From Scatosoma sp045613545 (GTDB lineage Bacteria > Bacillota > Clostridia > Christensenellales > Borkfalkiaceae), in contig JAZLBD010000015.1 of NCBI GenBank assembly GCA_045613545.1, forward strand, positions 1 to 55,052: a DNA stretch of 55,052 bases, in the 5' to 3' direction. A program made the translations under genes and the position numbers. The notes beneath the pieces were generated by a model. The model had not been told where the DNA came from. It saw only the letters and a list, made by a program, of their open reading frames with translations, and ran no database searches. Positions 15,586 to 24,564 of the stretch are shown piece after piece. Positions within the stretch are counted from its first letter, which is position 1, and each line of letters opens with the position of its first letter.

Positions 15586-16269
15586 TTATCTTTCGTTGAT
15601 GAGTTTCGTAAGTTCGACGGGGTCGACGATTTTACCGTCTTTATACACTCTCATATTCCCGGACGCGATTTCGTCGATCAAAATCACTTCGCCGTTATTA
15701 TAACCGAACTCGAATTTAATGTCCCAAAGATCGCATCCGATCGTTTTCAAATCGTCCGCAACAACTTTGGTGATTTTGAGGGTTTGCTCTTTCATAGAAG
15801 CAAACATTTCAAGGCTCATAACGCCGAGCGCATCAAGCCCCTCCGCCGTCACGAGGGGGTCGCCCTTTTCGTCGTTTTTGAACGTACATTCCACGTATCC
15901 GCCTTTCAAGGGAGTTCCGTTTTCGATGTATTCGCCGTATCTTCTGATAAAGCTACCCGTAGCAACCAAACGGCAAATCACTTCCAAGCCGTGTCCGAAC
16001 ACGGTTGCGGGAAGCACTTCCATCGTCGCGTTTTCCACGTCCGCGGAAACGTAATGGGTTTTAATCCCAGCCTTTTTCAAAAGCTCGAAATAGTAGACGG
16101 AGGATTTGAGGTTTGCTTTCCCGATCCCGTCGATGGTAAGCCCTACGGTGTTTTCACCAGGGTCGAACACGCCGTCTTTCCCCGTGCAATCGTCTTTGAA
16201 TTTAAGCATAACGTTGCCGTTTTCAAGTTTGTAAACGTCTTTGGTTTTACCCGTGTACAATTTTTCCAT
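15586..16269 (-). CDS. purC: SAICAR synthase
   Basis: Phosphoribosylaminoimidazole-succinocarboxamide synthase: ligates aspartate to CAIR using ATP in purine synthesis. The 227-residue protein shows the nucleotide-binding KLYTGKTKDVY, the substrate segment VCRLVATGSFIRRYG (seen as ICRLVATGSFIRRY) and LWDIKFEFG with LIDEIASGNMR. The start is ATG at 16269 with GGGTG upstream. It stands alone, with its own promoter and terminator, not in a pur operon. I see no purine riboswitch in its leader. Confidence 0.96.
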   Translation of the reverse strand: MEKLYTGKTKDVYKLENGNVMLKFKDDCTGKDGVFDPGENTVGLTIDGIGKANLKSSVYYFELLKKAGIKTHYVSADVENATMEVLPATVFGHGLEVICRLVATGSFIRRYGEYIENGTPLKGGYVECTFKNDEKGDPLVTAEGLDALGVMSLEMFASMKEQTLKITKVVADDLKTIGCDLWDIKFEFGYNNGEVILIDEIASGNMRVYKDGKIVDPVELTKLINER

Positions 16270-16306
16270 ATATATCACCCTGTTCCTAGATTTTTTCTGC
16301 AAAAAT

Positions 16307-16335
16307 ATTATAACAAAAACGTGAAAAAATTACAA
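16307..16335 (-). promoter_or_regulatory. purC promoter
   Basis: -35 TTGTAA (16330-16335), 17 bp, -10 TATAAT (16307-16312). Confidence 0.75.
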
Positions 16336-16428
16336 TGATATAAACGCCGAAAATGAAAAAAAATTACAAAAAAATTAAGAAATTCCCGACCGTGTTCTTT
16401 GGACGAAAAAGAAATTTTTGTTTACCGC

Positions 16429-16457
16429 TTGAATTTTTTTTGCGCTCGTGCTATAAT
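16429..16457 (+). promoter_or_regulatory. Promoter of the flavodiiron gene
   Basis: -35 TTGAAT (16429-16434), 17 bp, -10 TATAAT (16452-16457). Confidence 0.8.
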
Positions 16458-16497
16458 TAAAAATGAAACAGGTATACTACTTTTACGAGGTGATGCT

Positions 16498-17649
16498 TTG
16501 AAAATTACGAAAAACACCCTCTACGTGGGGGTAAACGATCACGATATAGACTTGTTTGAAGGAATGTACGCCGTGCCAAACGGTATGGCATACAATTCCT
16601 ACCTTTTACTCGACGAAAAAATCGCCGTGATGGATTCCGTCGATTGCCGTTTTTCTGAAAAGTGGTTGGAAAATATCCGTAACATTTTGGGCGAAAAGCC
16701 GGTGGATTTTCTCATCGTGCAACATATGGAGCCCGATCATTCGGGGAGCGTTTCCGCCTTTGCCAAAACCTATCCGAACGCAAAAATCGTAGCCTCGCAA
16801 AAGGCCTTCGTTATGATGAAAAACTATTTCGGCGAGGATTTTGATCTGAGAAAGGTGGTCGTGGGCGAAAACGATACCCTCGTTTTAGGGGAACACACCT
16901 TACGGTTTTTCACCGCGCCGATGGTGCATTGGCCGGAAGTGATTATGACCTACAACGAAAAGGAAAAAATCCTCTTTTCTGCCGACGCATTTGGAAAATT
17001 CGGCGCGTTAGACAAAGAAGACGACTGGGATTGCGAGGCAAGACGATATTATTTTGGGATCGTGGGGAAATACGGCGCGCAAGTGCAAGCCGTTCTCAAA
17101 AAACTTCAAGGATTGGAAATTCGCGCGATTTGCCCCCTGCACGGCCCAGTTTTACAAGAAAATTTGTCCTACTTTTTGCATTTGTACGACGTTTGGTCGA
17201 GCTACGGTGTGGAAGAAGACGGGATCGTCATCGCTTATACGTCCGTCTACGGAAACACGAAAAGAGCCGTGCAATTTTTGGCGCAAAAAATTAAGGAGCG
17301 CGGGGTCAAAGTCGCCCTACACGATTTGGCACGCGTGGATATGACGGAAGCGGTGGAAGACGCTTTTCGCTATGGCAAAATCGTTTTAGCAACGACGACG
17401 TATAACGGCGGTATCTTCCCCTTTATGCGAGAATTTATCCACGACCTCACCGAACGGAAGTTTGAGAATCGGGACGTAGCGTTTATTGAAAACGGGAGCT
17501 GGGCGCCGATGGCGATCAAAGTGATGCAAGGCATGCTTGAAAAATGCAAAAACTTGCGCTTTATCGAGCCGTCCATCACCATTCTTTCGGGCGTACGCCA
17601 AGACACGGAAGAAAAACTCGAAGCGTTGGCAGAAGCTCTCTGTAAATAA
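16498..17649 (+). CDS. fprA: Flavodiiron protein (A-type flavoprotein, O2/NO reductase)
   Basis: A 383-residue cytoplasmic enzyme that reduces oxygen to water or NO to N2O, protecting anaerobes. The N-terminal metallo-beta-lactamase-like domain has the diiron ligands: HMEPDH (H-x-E-x-D-H), a His in VHWPE, the Asp of SADAFGKFG and the His of PLHGPV. From about residue 250 a flavodoxin domain begins with the FMN loop YTSVYGNTK. There is no rubredoxin extension, so electrons must come from a separate partner. The start is TTG at 16498 after GAGGTG; a nearby ATG at 16493 is out of frame. Confidence 0.95.
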   Translation: MKITKNTLYVGVNDHDIDLFEGMYAVPNGMAYNSYLLLDEKIAVMDSVDCRFSEKWLENIRNILGEKPVDFLIVQHMEPDHSGSVSAFAKTYPNAKIVASQKAFVMMKNYFGEDFDLRKVVVGENDTLVLGEHTLRFFTAPMVHWPEVIMTYNEKEKILFSADAFGKFGALDKEDDWDCEARRYYFGIVGKYGAQVQAVLKKLQGLEIRAICPLHGPVLQENLSYFLHLYDVWSSYGVEEDGIVIAYTSVYGNTKRAVQFLAQKIKERGVKVALHDLARVDMTEAVEDAFRYGKIVLATTTYNGGIFPFMREFIHDLTERKFENRDVAFIENGSWAPMAIKVMQGMLEKCKNLRFIEPSITILSGVRQDTEEKLEALAEALCK

Positions 17650-17662
17650 AAACAATAAAACA

Positions 17663-17695
17663 AAAAAATCCGTCTGCAAAGACGGATTTTTCATT
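17663..17695 (+). terminator. Terminator after the flavodiiron gene (bidirectional)
   Basis: Stem AAAATCCGTC/GACGGATTTT with loop TGCAAA. It could also serve pckG, whose stop lies at 17707. Confidence 0.85.
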
Positions 17696-17706
17696 GGTTT
17701 TTTTAC

Positions 17707-19506
17707 TTATTTTGCGCAGTTTTCTTTCAAAATCGCAAGATTTTCGCGAATTTCTTTCGGCAATTTGTCGCCGAAGTTTTCATCGTAGTATTTTTCGATT
17801 TCTTCCGCTTCCGCGCTCCAACGAGCTTTGTCGACTACGAGGAGTTTTTCGAGCGTTTCTTCGTCGATGTCTGCTCCCTTAATGTTGATATCCTTTGCGT
17901 AAGGGAGATAACCGATCGCCGTTTCTCTTGCGTCCACTTTGCCTTGGCAACGATCCAAGATCCAGTCAATCACGCGCATATTGTCGCCGAAGCCCGGCCA
18001 CATGAAGTTGCCGTTTTCGTCTTGACGGAACCAGTTTACGTTGAAGATCTTGGGTTGCTTATCTTCGTCCACTTTCTTGCCCATGTCGATCCAGTGTTGG
18101 AAGTATTGATCGACAGAATAGCCCATGAACGGTTTCATAGCCATCGGGTCGTGACGAAGTACGCCTACCGCGCCCGTTGCAGCCGCCGTCGTTTCGGAGG
18201 ACATAATCGTGCCTACGAACGTACCGTGGTTCCAATCTCTCGATTGATATACGAGCGGAGTGGTCGTCGCTCTTCTTCCGCCGAACATAATCGCGGAAAG
18301 GGGAACGCCTTCTTTGGAGTTGAACGCCGAGGAAATGCAAGGGCAGTTTTCCGCGGGAGCCGTAAAACGGGAGTTGGGGTGCGCCGCGTTTCTACCGCAA
18401 TCAGGCGTCCAAGGTTTGTTCGTCCAGTCGATGAGGTTTGCGGGCGCTTCTTTCGTAAGTTTTTCCCACCAAACGGTGCCGTCTTCGGGGTTATAGGCAA
18501 CGTTCGTGAAGATCGTTCCCTTCTTCGTTGCGGCAAGCGCGTTGGGGTTGGATTTTTCGTTCGTACCGGGCGCAACGCCGAAGAATCCGTTTTCGGGGTT
18601 CGCCGCCCAAAGTCTACCATCCTCGCCTACGCGAATCCAAGCGATATCGTCGCCCACGCATTCGATTTTGTAGCCTGCGTCCAAATATTCCTTGGGAGGA
18701 ATGAGCATTGCAAGGTTGGTCTTACCGCAAGCGGAGGGGAACGCAGCCGCAATGTATTTCATTTCCGTGTCTTGAGGACGCTTACAGCCCAGGATAAGCA
18801 TATGCTCTGCCATCCATCCCTCGTTTTTACCAAGATAGGTTGCAATACGGAGCGCGAAGCACTTTTTACCGAGAAGCACGTTCCCGCCGTAAGCCGAGTT
18901 CACGGAAATGATCGTGTTATCTTCGGGGAAGTGCATAATATATCTGTTTTCGGGGTCTACGTTGCATTTGCAGTGAAGCCCTTTTACGAAATCCCCGTTT
19001 TCGCCGAGTTGGTCGTAACATTCCTTGCCCACTCTCGTCATAATTTCCATATTCAAAACGACGTAAATGGAGTCGGTGATTTCCACGCCGATTTTCGAGA
19101 AAGGCGAGCCTACCACACCCATCGAATAGGGAATGACGTACATCGTTCTGCCTTTCATACTACCGCGAGCAATCGAATAAGCGAGTTCGTAAGCCTCTTT
19201 GGGGTCTTTCCATTTTACAATCGAATGGGGAAGCGCATCCTCTTCTTTTCTGCTACAAATAAACGTTCTGTCTTCCACGCGCGCAACGTCGTTTTCCGCC
19301 GTTCTATGCAAATAGCAATCGGGAAGAAGTTCTTGATTGAGTTTGATAATTTCCCCCGTAGCAACCGCCTCTGCACGGAGCGCGTCGCGTTGTTCAGCAC
19401 TTCCGTCGATCCAAACGATTTTGTCAGGACGAGTAAGTTCGGCGCTTTCACGGACGAATTGCAACACTTTTTCGTTGCTAGTTAAGTTGGTCTTAATTTC
19501 GATCAT
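17707..19506 (-). CDS. pckG: Phosphoenolpyruvate carboxykinase (GTP)
   Basis: Interconverts oxaloacetate and phosphoenolpyruvate with GDP/GTP. The 599-residue protein has the GTP-class P-loop FPSACGKTNLAM (about residue 270), the RVGEDGRLWAANPE segment, and the FGGRRATTTPLV and NWFRQDENG regions of the family. It is the GTP type, not the ATP type of Bacillus. AAGGAGA precedes the ATG with 7-base spacing. Monocistronic. Fermentative gut Clostridia often use this enzyme in the direction of oxaloacetate, but the sequence cannot show direction. Confidence 0.97.
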   Translation of the reverse strand: MIEIKTNLTSNEKVLQFVRESAELTRPDKIVWIDGSAEQRDALRAEAVATGEIIKLNQELLPDCYLHRTAENDVARVEDRTFICSRKEEDALPHSIVKWKDPKEAYELAYSIARGSMKGRTMYVIPYSMGVVGSPFSKIGVEITDSIYVVLNMEIMTRVGKECYDQLGENGDFVKGLHCKCNVDPENRYIMHFPEDNTIISVNSAYGGNVLLGKKCFALRIATYLGKNEGWMAEHMLILGCKRPQDTEMKYIAAAFPSACGKTNLAMLIPPKEYLDAGYKIECVGDDIAWIRVGEDGRLWAANPENGFFGVAPGTNEKSNPNALAATKKGTIFTNVAYNPEDGTVWWEKLTKEAPANLIDWTNKPWTPDCGRNAAHPNSRFTAPAENCPCISSAFNSKEGVPLSAIMFGGRRATTTPLVYQSRDWNHGTFVGTIMSSETTAAATGAVGVLRHDPMAMKPFMGYSVDQYFQHWIDMGKKVDEDKQPKIFNVNWFRQDENGNFMWPGFGDNMRVIDWILDRCQGKVDARETAIGYLPYAKDINIKGADIDEETLEKLLVVDKARWSAEAEEIEKYYDENFGDKLPKEIRENLAILKENCAK

Positions 19507-19597
19507 CTCAATGTCTCCTTTCTATGATGATTTTTGATTTTTCGTTTTATAGGGAGGGGGCGCGATTCCAAAAGAAAGCCTCTTCTCCCGCAATTAT

Positions 19598-19626
19598 ATT
19601 ATATCATAAAAAAATATGCTTGTAAA
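19598..19626 (-). promoter_or_regulatory. pckG promoter
   Basis: -35 TTTACA (19621-19626), 17 bp, -10 TATAAT (19598-19603); untranslated leader of about 85 bases. Confidence 0.75.
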
Positions 19627-19675
19627 CAGTTTTTGTCATTTTTTTTATTTTATCACGAAAATATTCCTTTTTTCG

Positions 19676-19714
19676 CAAAAAAAAAGAAGAGGAGATTTTT
19701 CTCCTCTTCTTCTT
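19676..19714 (-). terminator. Terminator after gap
   Basis: An 11-bp stem AAGAAGAGGAG/CTCCTCTTCTT (19684-19711) followed on the minus strand by a long T tract. Confidence 0.9.
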
Positions 19715-19727
19715 TTCGTTTTTTCGA

Positions 19728-20747
19728 TTAAAGTTCTGCGAAATATTTAATCGTTCTAACCATTTGGCTCGTGTAAGAGTTTTCGTTGTCATACCAAGAA
19801 ACGACTTTCACAAGCGTGGTGCCGTCGCCCATAGGCATGCACTTCGTTTGCGTTGCGTCGAACAACGAACCGTAGGTGATACCCACGATGTCGGAAGATA
19901 CGAGTTCTTCTTCAGTGTAGCCGAACGATGCGGAAGCAGCGTCCTTCATTGCAGCGTTTACAGCAGCAGAATCTACTTCACCGTCGCAGATAGCAACGAG
20001 TTGGGTAAGCGAACCGGTGGGAACGGGAACACGTTGTGCGCAACCGTCCAAAACGCCGTTGAGTTCGGGAATAACGAGACCGATTGCCTTTGCAGCGCCC
20101 GTCGAGTTGGGAACGATGTTTGCGGCAGCGGCGCGCGCTCTTCTAAGGTCGCCCTTTCTGTGGGGGCCGTCGAGAACCATTTGATCGCCCGTGTAAGCGT
20201 GGATCGTGGTCATATAACCTTTCTTGATCTTAGCAAGCTTGTTGAGGGTGTCTGCCATAGGAGCAAGGCAGTTCGTCGTACAAGAAGCAGCGGAGATGAT
20301 CGTGTCTTCTTTCTTGAGCGTCTTTTCGTTTACGCTGTAAACGACGGTGGGAAGATCGTTGCCTGCGGGAGCAGAGATAACGACTTTCTTGGCGCCTGCG
20401 TTGATGTGCGCTTGGCTCTTTGCCTTCGAGCAGTAGAAACCAGTGCATTCAAGCACTACGTCTACGTCGAGTTCGCCCCAAGGGCAGTTGTTAGCGTCTT
20501 TTTCAGCGTAGATTTTGATCGTCTTGCCACAAACGGTGATCGTACCAGCTTCGTCGTCTGCGGAAACGGTGTCAGCGTGCGCGTATCTGCCTTGTGCCGA
20601 GTCGTACTTCAAAAGGTGCGCGAGCATTTTGGGGCTCGTCAAATCGTTGATTGCAACGATTTCATACCCTTCTGCGCCGAACATTTGTCTGAATGCGAGA
20701 CGACCGATACGGCCGAAACCATTGATCGCAACTTTAACATTTGCCAT
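19728..20747 (-). CDS. gapA: Glyceraldehyde-3-phosphate dehydrogenase
   Basis: Glycolytic enzyme of 339 residues, NAD-type. Visible: Rossmann motif INGFGRIGR, the Asp of INDL that favours NAD, catalytic Cys in SAASCTTNC (about residue 155), His in the TIHAYTGDQ segment, phosphate-site GAAKAIG and the C-terminal SWYDNENSYTSQM. It follows fba by about 130 bases and has its own promoter at 20825-20853. The 5' leader contains a TGGCGA/TCGCCA hairpin that could stabilise the mRNA. Confidence 0.98.
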   Translation of the reverse strand: MANVKVAINGFGRIGRLAFRQMFGAEGYEIVAINDLTSPKMLAHLLKYDSAQGRYAHADTVSADDEAGTITVCGKTIKIYAEKDANNCPWGELDVDVVLECTGFYCSKAKSQAHINAGAKKVVISAPAGNDLPTVVYSVNEKTLKKEDTIISAASCTTNCLAPMADTLNKLAKIKKGYMTTIHAYTGDQMVLDGPHRKGDLRRARAAAANIVPNSTGAAKAIGLVIPELNGVLDGCAQRVPVPTGSLTQLVAICDGEVDSAAVNAAMKDAASASFGYTEEELVSSDIVGITYGSLFDATQTKCMPMGDGTTLVKVVSWYDNENSYTSQMVRTIKYFAEL

Positions 20748-20824
20748 AATAATAAATCCTCCAATAGATTATAAATATTTTTTCATTTTTCTTTTGGCGA
20801 TATTTCTCTTTCTCGCCATTTGGT

Positions 20825-20853
20825 ATTTTAGCACACTTTTCCCCTTTCGTCAA
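20825..20853 (-). promoter_or_regulatory. gap promoter
   Basis: -35 TTGACG (20848-20853), 17 bp, -10 TAAAAT (20825-20830), directly after the fba stop codon. Confidence 0.75.
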
Positions 20854-20880
20854 GAACAAATAGAGGAAAAACGAAAATTT

Positions 20881-21816
20881 TTACGCTTTGTTTGCGCTCC
20901 CCAAAACGTTGATGATCTTGTGTTTTACCATTTCTTTCATCATCGTTCTTGCGTCGCCCAAGTATTGACGAGGGTCGAAGTGGGTGGGTTCTTCCACGAA
21001 GTGCTTTCTGATCGCCGCGGTGAACGCTACGCGAAGGTCGGAGTCGATATTGATTTTGCAAACCGCCATTTTAGCCGCCTTGTAAAGCTCGCTTTCGGGA
21101 ATACCGATTGCGTTGGGCATCGAACCGCCGAATTGGTTTACGATCGCCACTTTGTCTTGGGGGACGGACGAAGCGCCGTGCAATACGATGGGGAAGCCGG
21201 GGATACGTTTTTCGATTTCCGCCAAGATATCCAAACGAAGTTTGGGGTCTTGTCCAGGCTTGAATTTATAAGCGCCGTGGGAAGTACCGATTGCGATCGC
21301 AAGGGAGTCGATCCCCGTCGCTCTCGTGAATTCTTCCACTTCGTCGGGAGAGGTGAATTGCGCGTCTTTTGCTTCCACTTTTACGTCGTCTTCCACGCCG
21401 GCAAGTTTACCAAGCTCCGCTTCCACCGTCACGCCGTGCGCGTGAGCGTATTCCACAACTTTCTTCGTGATAGCGATATTTTCATCCCAAGGCTTGCTGG
21501 ACGCGTCGATCATAACCGACGTAAATCCGCAATCGATGGAATCTTTACAAATTTCAAAATCTGCACCGTGGTCAAGGTGCATAGCAACGGGGATATCCAC
21601 CGTTTCTACAGCAGCTTGTACGAGGTGGCGCAAATATACGGGGTTTGCGTACTTTCTCGCGCCGGCGGAAACTTGCAAAATCACGGGAGACTTGCATTCG
21701 TTCGCAGCCTCTACGATGGCTTGGATCATTTCCATATTGTTCACGTTGAACGCGCCGATGGCGTAACCGCCTTCATACGCTTTTTTGAACATTTCAGTCG
21801 TGTTTACTAAAGGCAT
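20881..21816 (-). CDS. fba: Class II fructose-bisphosphate aldolase
   Basis: Zinc-dependent cleavage of fructose 1,6-bisphosphate in glycolysis. The 311-residue protein shows zinc ligands in HLDHG (about residue 81), EAELG, the GTSHGAYKF loop (His ligand), LHGASSVP (third His) and the phosphate-binding KINIDSDLR. GGAGG precedes the ATG. Tandem with gap and on the same strand; some transcripts may run through both since I see no terminator between them. Confidence 0.97.
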   Translation of the reverse strand: MPLVNTTEMFKKAYEGGYAIGAFNVNNMEMIQAIVEAANECKSPVILQVSAGARKYANPVYLRHLVQAAVETVDIPVAMHLDHGADFEICKDSIDCGFTSVMIDASSKPWDENIAITKKVVEYAHAHGVTVEAELGKLAGVEDDVKVEAKDAQFTSPDEVEEFTRATGIDSLAIAIGTSHGAYKFKPGQDPKLRLDILAEIEKRIPGFPIVLHGASSVPQDKVAIVNQFGGSMPNAIGIPESELYKAAKMAVCKINIDSDLRVAFTAAIRKHFVEEPTHFDPRQYLGDARTMMKEMVKHKIINVLGSANKA

Positions 21817-21858
21817 AATATTCCTCCAAAAATTGTATTTTTTTATCTTCCGTAGGGT

Positions 21859-21887
21859 ATTATACCCTATTTATAAAGAAAAATCAA
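21859..21887 (-). promoter_or_regulatory. fba promoter with palindromic -10 region
   Basis: -35 TTGATT (21882-21887), 17 bp, -10 TATAAT (21859-21864). The -10 box sits at the centre of a perfect inverted repeat TAGGGTA-TTA-TACCCTA (21853-21869), a possible repressor site. Confidence 0.8.
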
Positions 21888-21960
21888 GAAAAAGCGGTAG
21901 GTTTTGCAAATTATTTTCAGCATAAACGCAACGGATTTTTTCCGTCACGTTTGATCCTTT

Positions 21961-22725
21961 TTAGCCCAATAAGACGTCTGTGACCAGCATAAAACAAAAC
22001 CCGATAAGTAGCGCGTACGTAGCAGAGCGTTCCGAGCCGTGCGCGTGCGTTTCCGGGATCATTTCATCGCTGACGACGTACAGCATCGTCCCCCCTGCAA
22101 AGGCGAGGGCGAACGGCAGAATTGCCGTCGAGATAGACACCGCAAAATATCCTATCAACGTGCCTATAATTTCGACCACTCCCGTGAGCGAGGCGTATAA
22201 AAAGGTCTTTTTTGGAGAAATCCCCACGGCGAGCATCGGTCCAATGATCACCATTCCCTCGGGGATATTTTGCAGGGCGATTCCCCCCGCGATCATAAGC
22301 GCTTCGGCGGTGTTGTCCGAACCGAATCCCACGCCTGCCGCGATTCCTTCGGGCAGGTTGTGAATGGCGATTGCAAGCACAAACAGTAAAATTTTGTTCA
22401 TTCTTGCCAAACATTCTTTGTCTCCGCAAAACCCGTTTCCGTCGCCCGTCAATTTATGCAAGTGCGGAACGACCTTATCCATTAAATTCAAACAAAGCGC
22501 GCCGGCAAACACCCCAGCCACCGTGATGACGAGTTTCCATTTTCCGCCGTACTCTATCGAGGGCAAAATCAGTCCCAAAATCGCCGCGGAAAGCATTACC
22601 CCCGCCGCAAACGAAAGAACGATGTCGCTAAATTTATGCGACAGATTGCGAAAGCAAAAACCGAGCGCAACGCCTACGACCGTAGCGCCCCCTACGCCGA
22701 GGGCGGTCCATATCACGATTTCCAT
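21961..22725 (-). CDS. ZIP-family divalent metal transporter
   Basis: Imports Zn2+ or related metals. The 254-residue protein has about eight hydrophobic segments, the paired metal-site motifs HNLPEG (TM4) and QNIPEG (TM5), and a His-containing loop (VPHLHKL) after TM3. A C-terminal HAHG stretch may also bind metal. It starts 13 bases after mgtE and should be co-transcribed with it from 24565-24593. Confidence 0.93.
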   Translation of the reverse strand: MEIVIWTALGVGGATVVGVALGFCFRNLSHKFSDIVLSFAAGVMLSAAILGLILPSIEYGGKWKLVITVAGVFAGALCLNLMDKVVPHLHKLTGDGNGFCGDKECLARMNKILLFVLAIAIHNLPEGIAAGVGFGSDNTAEALMIAGGIALQNIPEGMVIIGPMLAVGISPKKTFLYASLTGVVEIIGTLIGYFAVSISTAILPFALAFAGGTMLYVVSDEMIPETHAHGSERSATYALLIGFCFMLVTDVLLG

Positions 22726-22738
22726 TTTTCAAAACCTC

Positions 22739-24406
22739 TTATCCGAGCATTTGTACGGCGAGCGCGCAATAGACGATGAGTGACAACGCGTCGACGATCG
22801 TCGTAATAAACGGCGACGCCACCACCGCAGGGTCGAGCTTGCATTTTTTCGCGATAATCGGGAGCGCGCCACCCACCACCTTGGCGATCACGACGGTGAT
22901 GAGCAAGGCGAGCGATACGACGAAACATCTTACGGCGGTGTAGTCGGTAAACCCGAACAGCAACCGATCTATGAGCAAAAGTTTCGCAAAACAAGCGACG
23001 GCGAGGGTGACGCCGAGCAAGATGGACGCTCTAAACTCTTTCCATATTACCCGCCAAAAATCTTTACCTTTGACTTCGCCGAGCGAGAGGGAACGAATGA
23101 CGGTGACGGAGGCTTGCGAGCCAGAGTTCCCGCCCGTACCCATCATCATGGGCACGCAAGCAAACAGCGCCGTGGAAATGGCGTTGAGTCTCGCCTCGTA
23201 CACGTTCAAAATAAGCCCCGTGAACGTAGCCCCGAGCATGAGGACGAGAAGCCACGGGAATCGGTTTTTCCAAAGGGCAAACACGCTCGTTTTCAAATAC
23301 GGTTTATCCGACGGCGCGGTTGCCGCCATCTTCGCGATATCTTCCGTCGTTTCGCCCTGCAAGACGTCGAGCGCGTCGTCGACCGTGACGATACCGACGA
23401 GTCTCGTTTCCATATCGACGATGGGGATCGCCAAAAAACCGTAGTCGGAAATTTTACGAGCCACCGTTTCACGATCCTCGCTCGTCAAGGAATAGATGAC
23501 GTTCTGTTCCATAATCTCGCCGATTTTAGCGTTCTGATCGGATAAGAGTAGCGTCTTTGCCGTGACGACGCCGAGCAGTTTGTTCTTTTCGTCCGTCACG
23601 TAAGAGGTGTAGATCGTTTCCTTATCAATCGCGGTTTGGCGGATTTTTTGGAAAGCTTCTCCCACCGTCATATTCTCGTGCAAGGAGACGTATTCGACGG
23701 TCATAATACTGCCCGCGCTATCCTTGGGATATTTCAAAATTTCGTTGACGAATACACGCGTTTCACGATCGGCTTGGGCGAGCAAACGCTTGACGACGTT
23801 CGCCGGCATCTCTTCGATCAAATCGACGGTATCGTCGAGGAAGAGTTCGTCTACGACCGTTTTAATTTCGTAATCGTACAACCCTTTGAGGAGCCCCTCT
23901 TTCGCGTCGCGGTCAAGCTCGACGAACGCCGACGCCGCCAAATCTTTGGGCAAAAGCCTAAACAAAATCGGCAATTCTTTTTCGGAAAGTTCGTTGAAAA
24001 CTTCCGCCAAATCAAACTCGTTCATCTCGGCGAGGACGGGTTTCAAAACGGAAAACTTGCGTTCGCTAAGTAAGGAGCGAATCTCCTCCGTTTCGACGAG
24101 CTTTCTTGCAATCGTCGGGGGCATATCTTCGATCAAGTCCACCGTTTCGGCAAGCGACATCTCTTCGGCGACTTCTTTGATTTCTTCTTCGTGGAATTCG
24201 TCGATAATCTCTTCTTGCAAGTTTTGGGGGAGTAAAAGCAGTGCTTCAGCAAGCGCTTCGCTATCGTCTAAAGCACGACAAATAGGGGCGAGCGCCCCTA
24301 TTTCTACTTTCTTCAATTCTTCGGCGAGTTCCTCTACGCTCAATTTCGAGAGCCGTTCCGCCGTTTCCTCGATTTCTTCGAGGGTGTATTTCTTTTCTTC
24401 GTTCAT
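22739..24406 (-). CDS. mgtE: Magnesium transporter MgtE with a duplicated N domain
   Basis: A Mg2+ channel of 555 residues, about 100 longer than usual. The MgtE N superhelical domain appears twice: SLAETVDLIEDMPPTIARKL (about 85-104) and FLDDTVDLIEEMPANVVKRL (about 190-209) are copies. Then follow two CBS domains (from about residue 245), the plug helix, and five transmembrane helices with GTGGNSGSQAS, the conserved pore/Mg site. Mg2+ binding between N and CBS domains normally closes the channel. The start is ATG at 24406 after GTGAGG. A leader ORF and terminator lie upstream, so transcription is probably attenuated. Confidence 0.95.
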   Translation of the reverse strand: MNEEKKYTLEEIEETAERLSKLSVEELAEELKKVEIGALAPICRALDDSEALAEALLLLPQNLQEEIIDEFHEEEIKEVAEEMSLAETVDLIEDMPPTIARKLVETEEIRSLLSERKFSVLKPVLAEMNEFDLAEVFNELSEKELPILFRLLPKDLAASAFVELDRDAKEGLLKGLYDYEIKTVVDELFLDDTVDLIEEMPANVVKRLLAQADRETRVFVNEILKYPKDSAGSIMTVEYVSLHENMTVGEAFQKIRQTAIDKETIYTSYVTDEKNKLLGVVTAKTLLLSDQNAKIGEIMEQNVIYSLTSEDRETVARKISDYGFLAIPIVDMETRLVGIVTVDDALDVLQGETTEDIAKMAATAPSDKPYLKTSVFALWKNRFPWLLVLMLGATFTGLILNVYEARLNAISTALFACVPMMMGTGGNSGSQASVTVIRSLSLGEVKGKDFWRVIWKEFRASILLGVTLAVACFAKLLLIDRLLFGFTDYTAVRCFVVSLALLITVVIAKVVGGALPIIAKKCKLDPAVVASPFITTIVDALSLIVYCALAVQMLG

Positions 24407-24441
24407 ACGTTGCCTCACAGTCGTGTTTTTAGAATAAGCGA

Positions 24442-24512
24442 GGCGGTCAAACGTTTCCTACGTAAAAAAGGAACAAGTCCTATCCCACGATCGGTCAACG
24501 CTTGGTTCCGCC
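24442..24512 (-). terminator. Attenuator in the mgtE leader: terminator and competing stem
   Basis: The minus-strand stem GGAAC(C)AAG/CTTGTTCC (24470-24509) is followed by T6 (24464-24469), giving an intrinsic terminator inside a leader ORF. A competing long-range pairing uses GGCGG (24508-24512) with CCGCC (24442-24446), helped by CGTT/AACG. The two share bases, so only one can form. Confidence 0.55.
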
Positions 24513-24529
24513 GATATTCGTCCTTCCAT
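24458..24529 (-). CDS. Putative 23-residue leader peptide of mgtE
   Basis: Too short for normal gene calls, but it has an ideal ribosome site: GGAGG (24538-24542), 8-base spacer, ATG at 24529. The peptide begins MEGRISAEPSVDRSW and ends CSFFT. Its codons run through the terminator described above, and the stop TAG lies just after the T tract. Leader peptides that control Mg2+ transporters by attenuation are known in enterobacteria (MgtL); a parallel role here is an inference. I see no M-box riboswitch core in this leader. Confidence 0.5.
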   Translation of the reverse strand: MEGRISAEPSVDRSWDRTCSFFT

Positions 24530-24564
24530 GACTCGTTCCTCCTTTTTTCGTTTTTATCTTTTTT

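Noticed and set aside
17944..19485. 513-codon plus-strand open frame opposite pckG
   Set aside because: It is exactly antisense to a full-length, motif-complete pckG and lacks an RBS and recognisable domains. It arises from codon composition.
20515..21810. 431-codon plus-strand open frame opposite gap and fba
   Set aside because: Antisense to two clear glycolytic genes, with no RBS or motifs.
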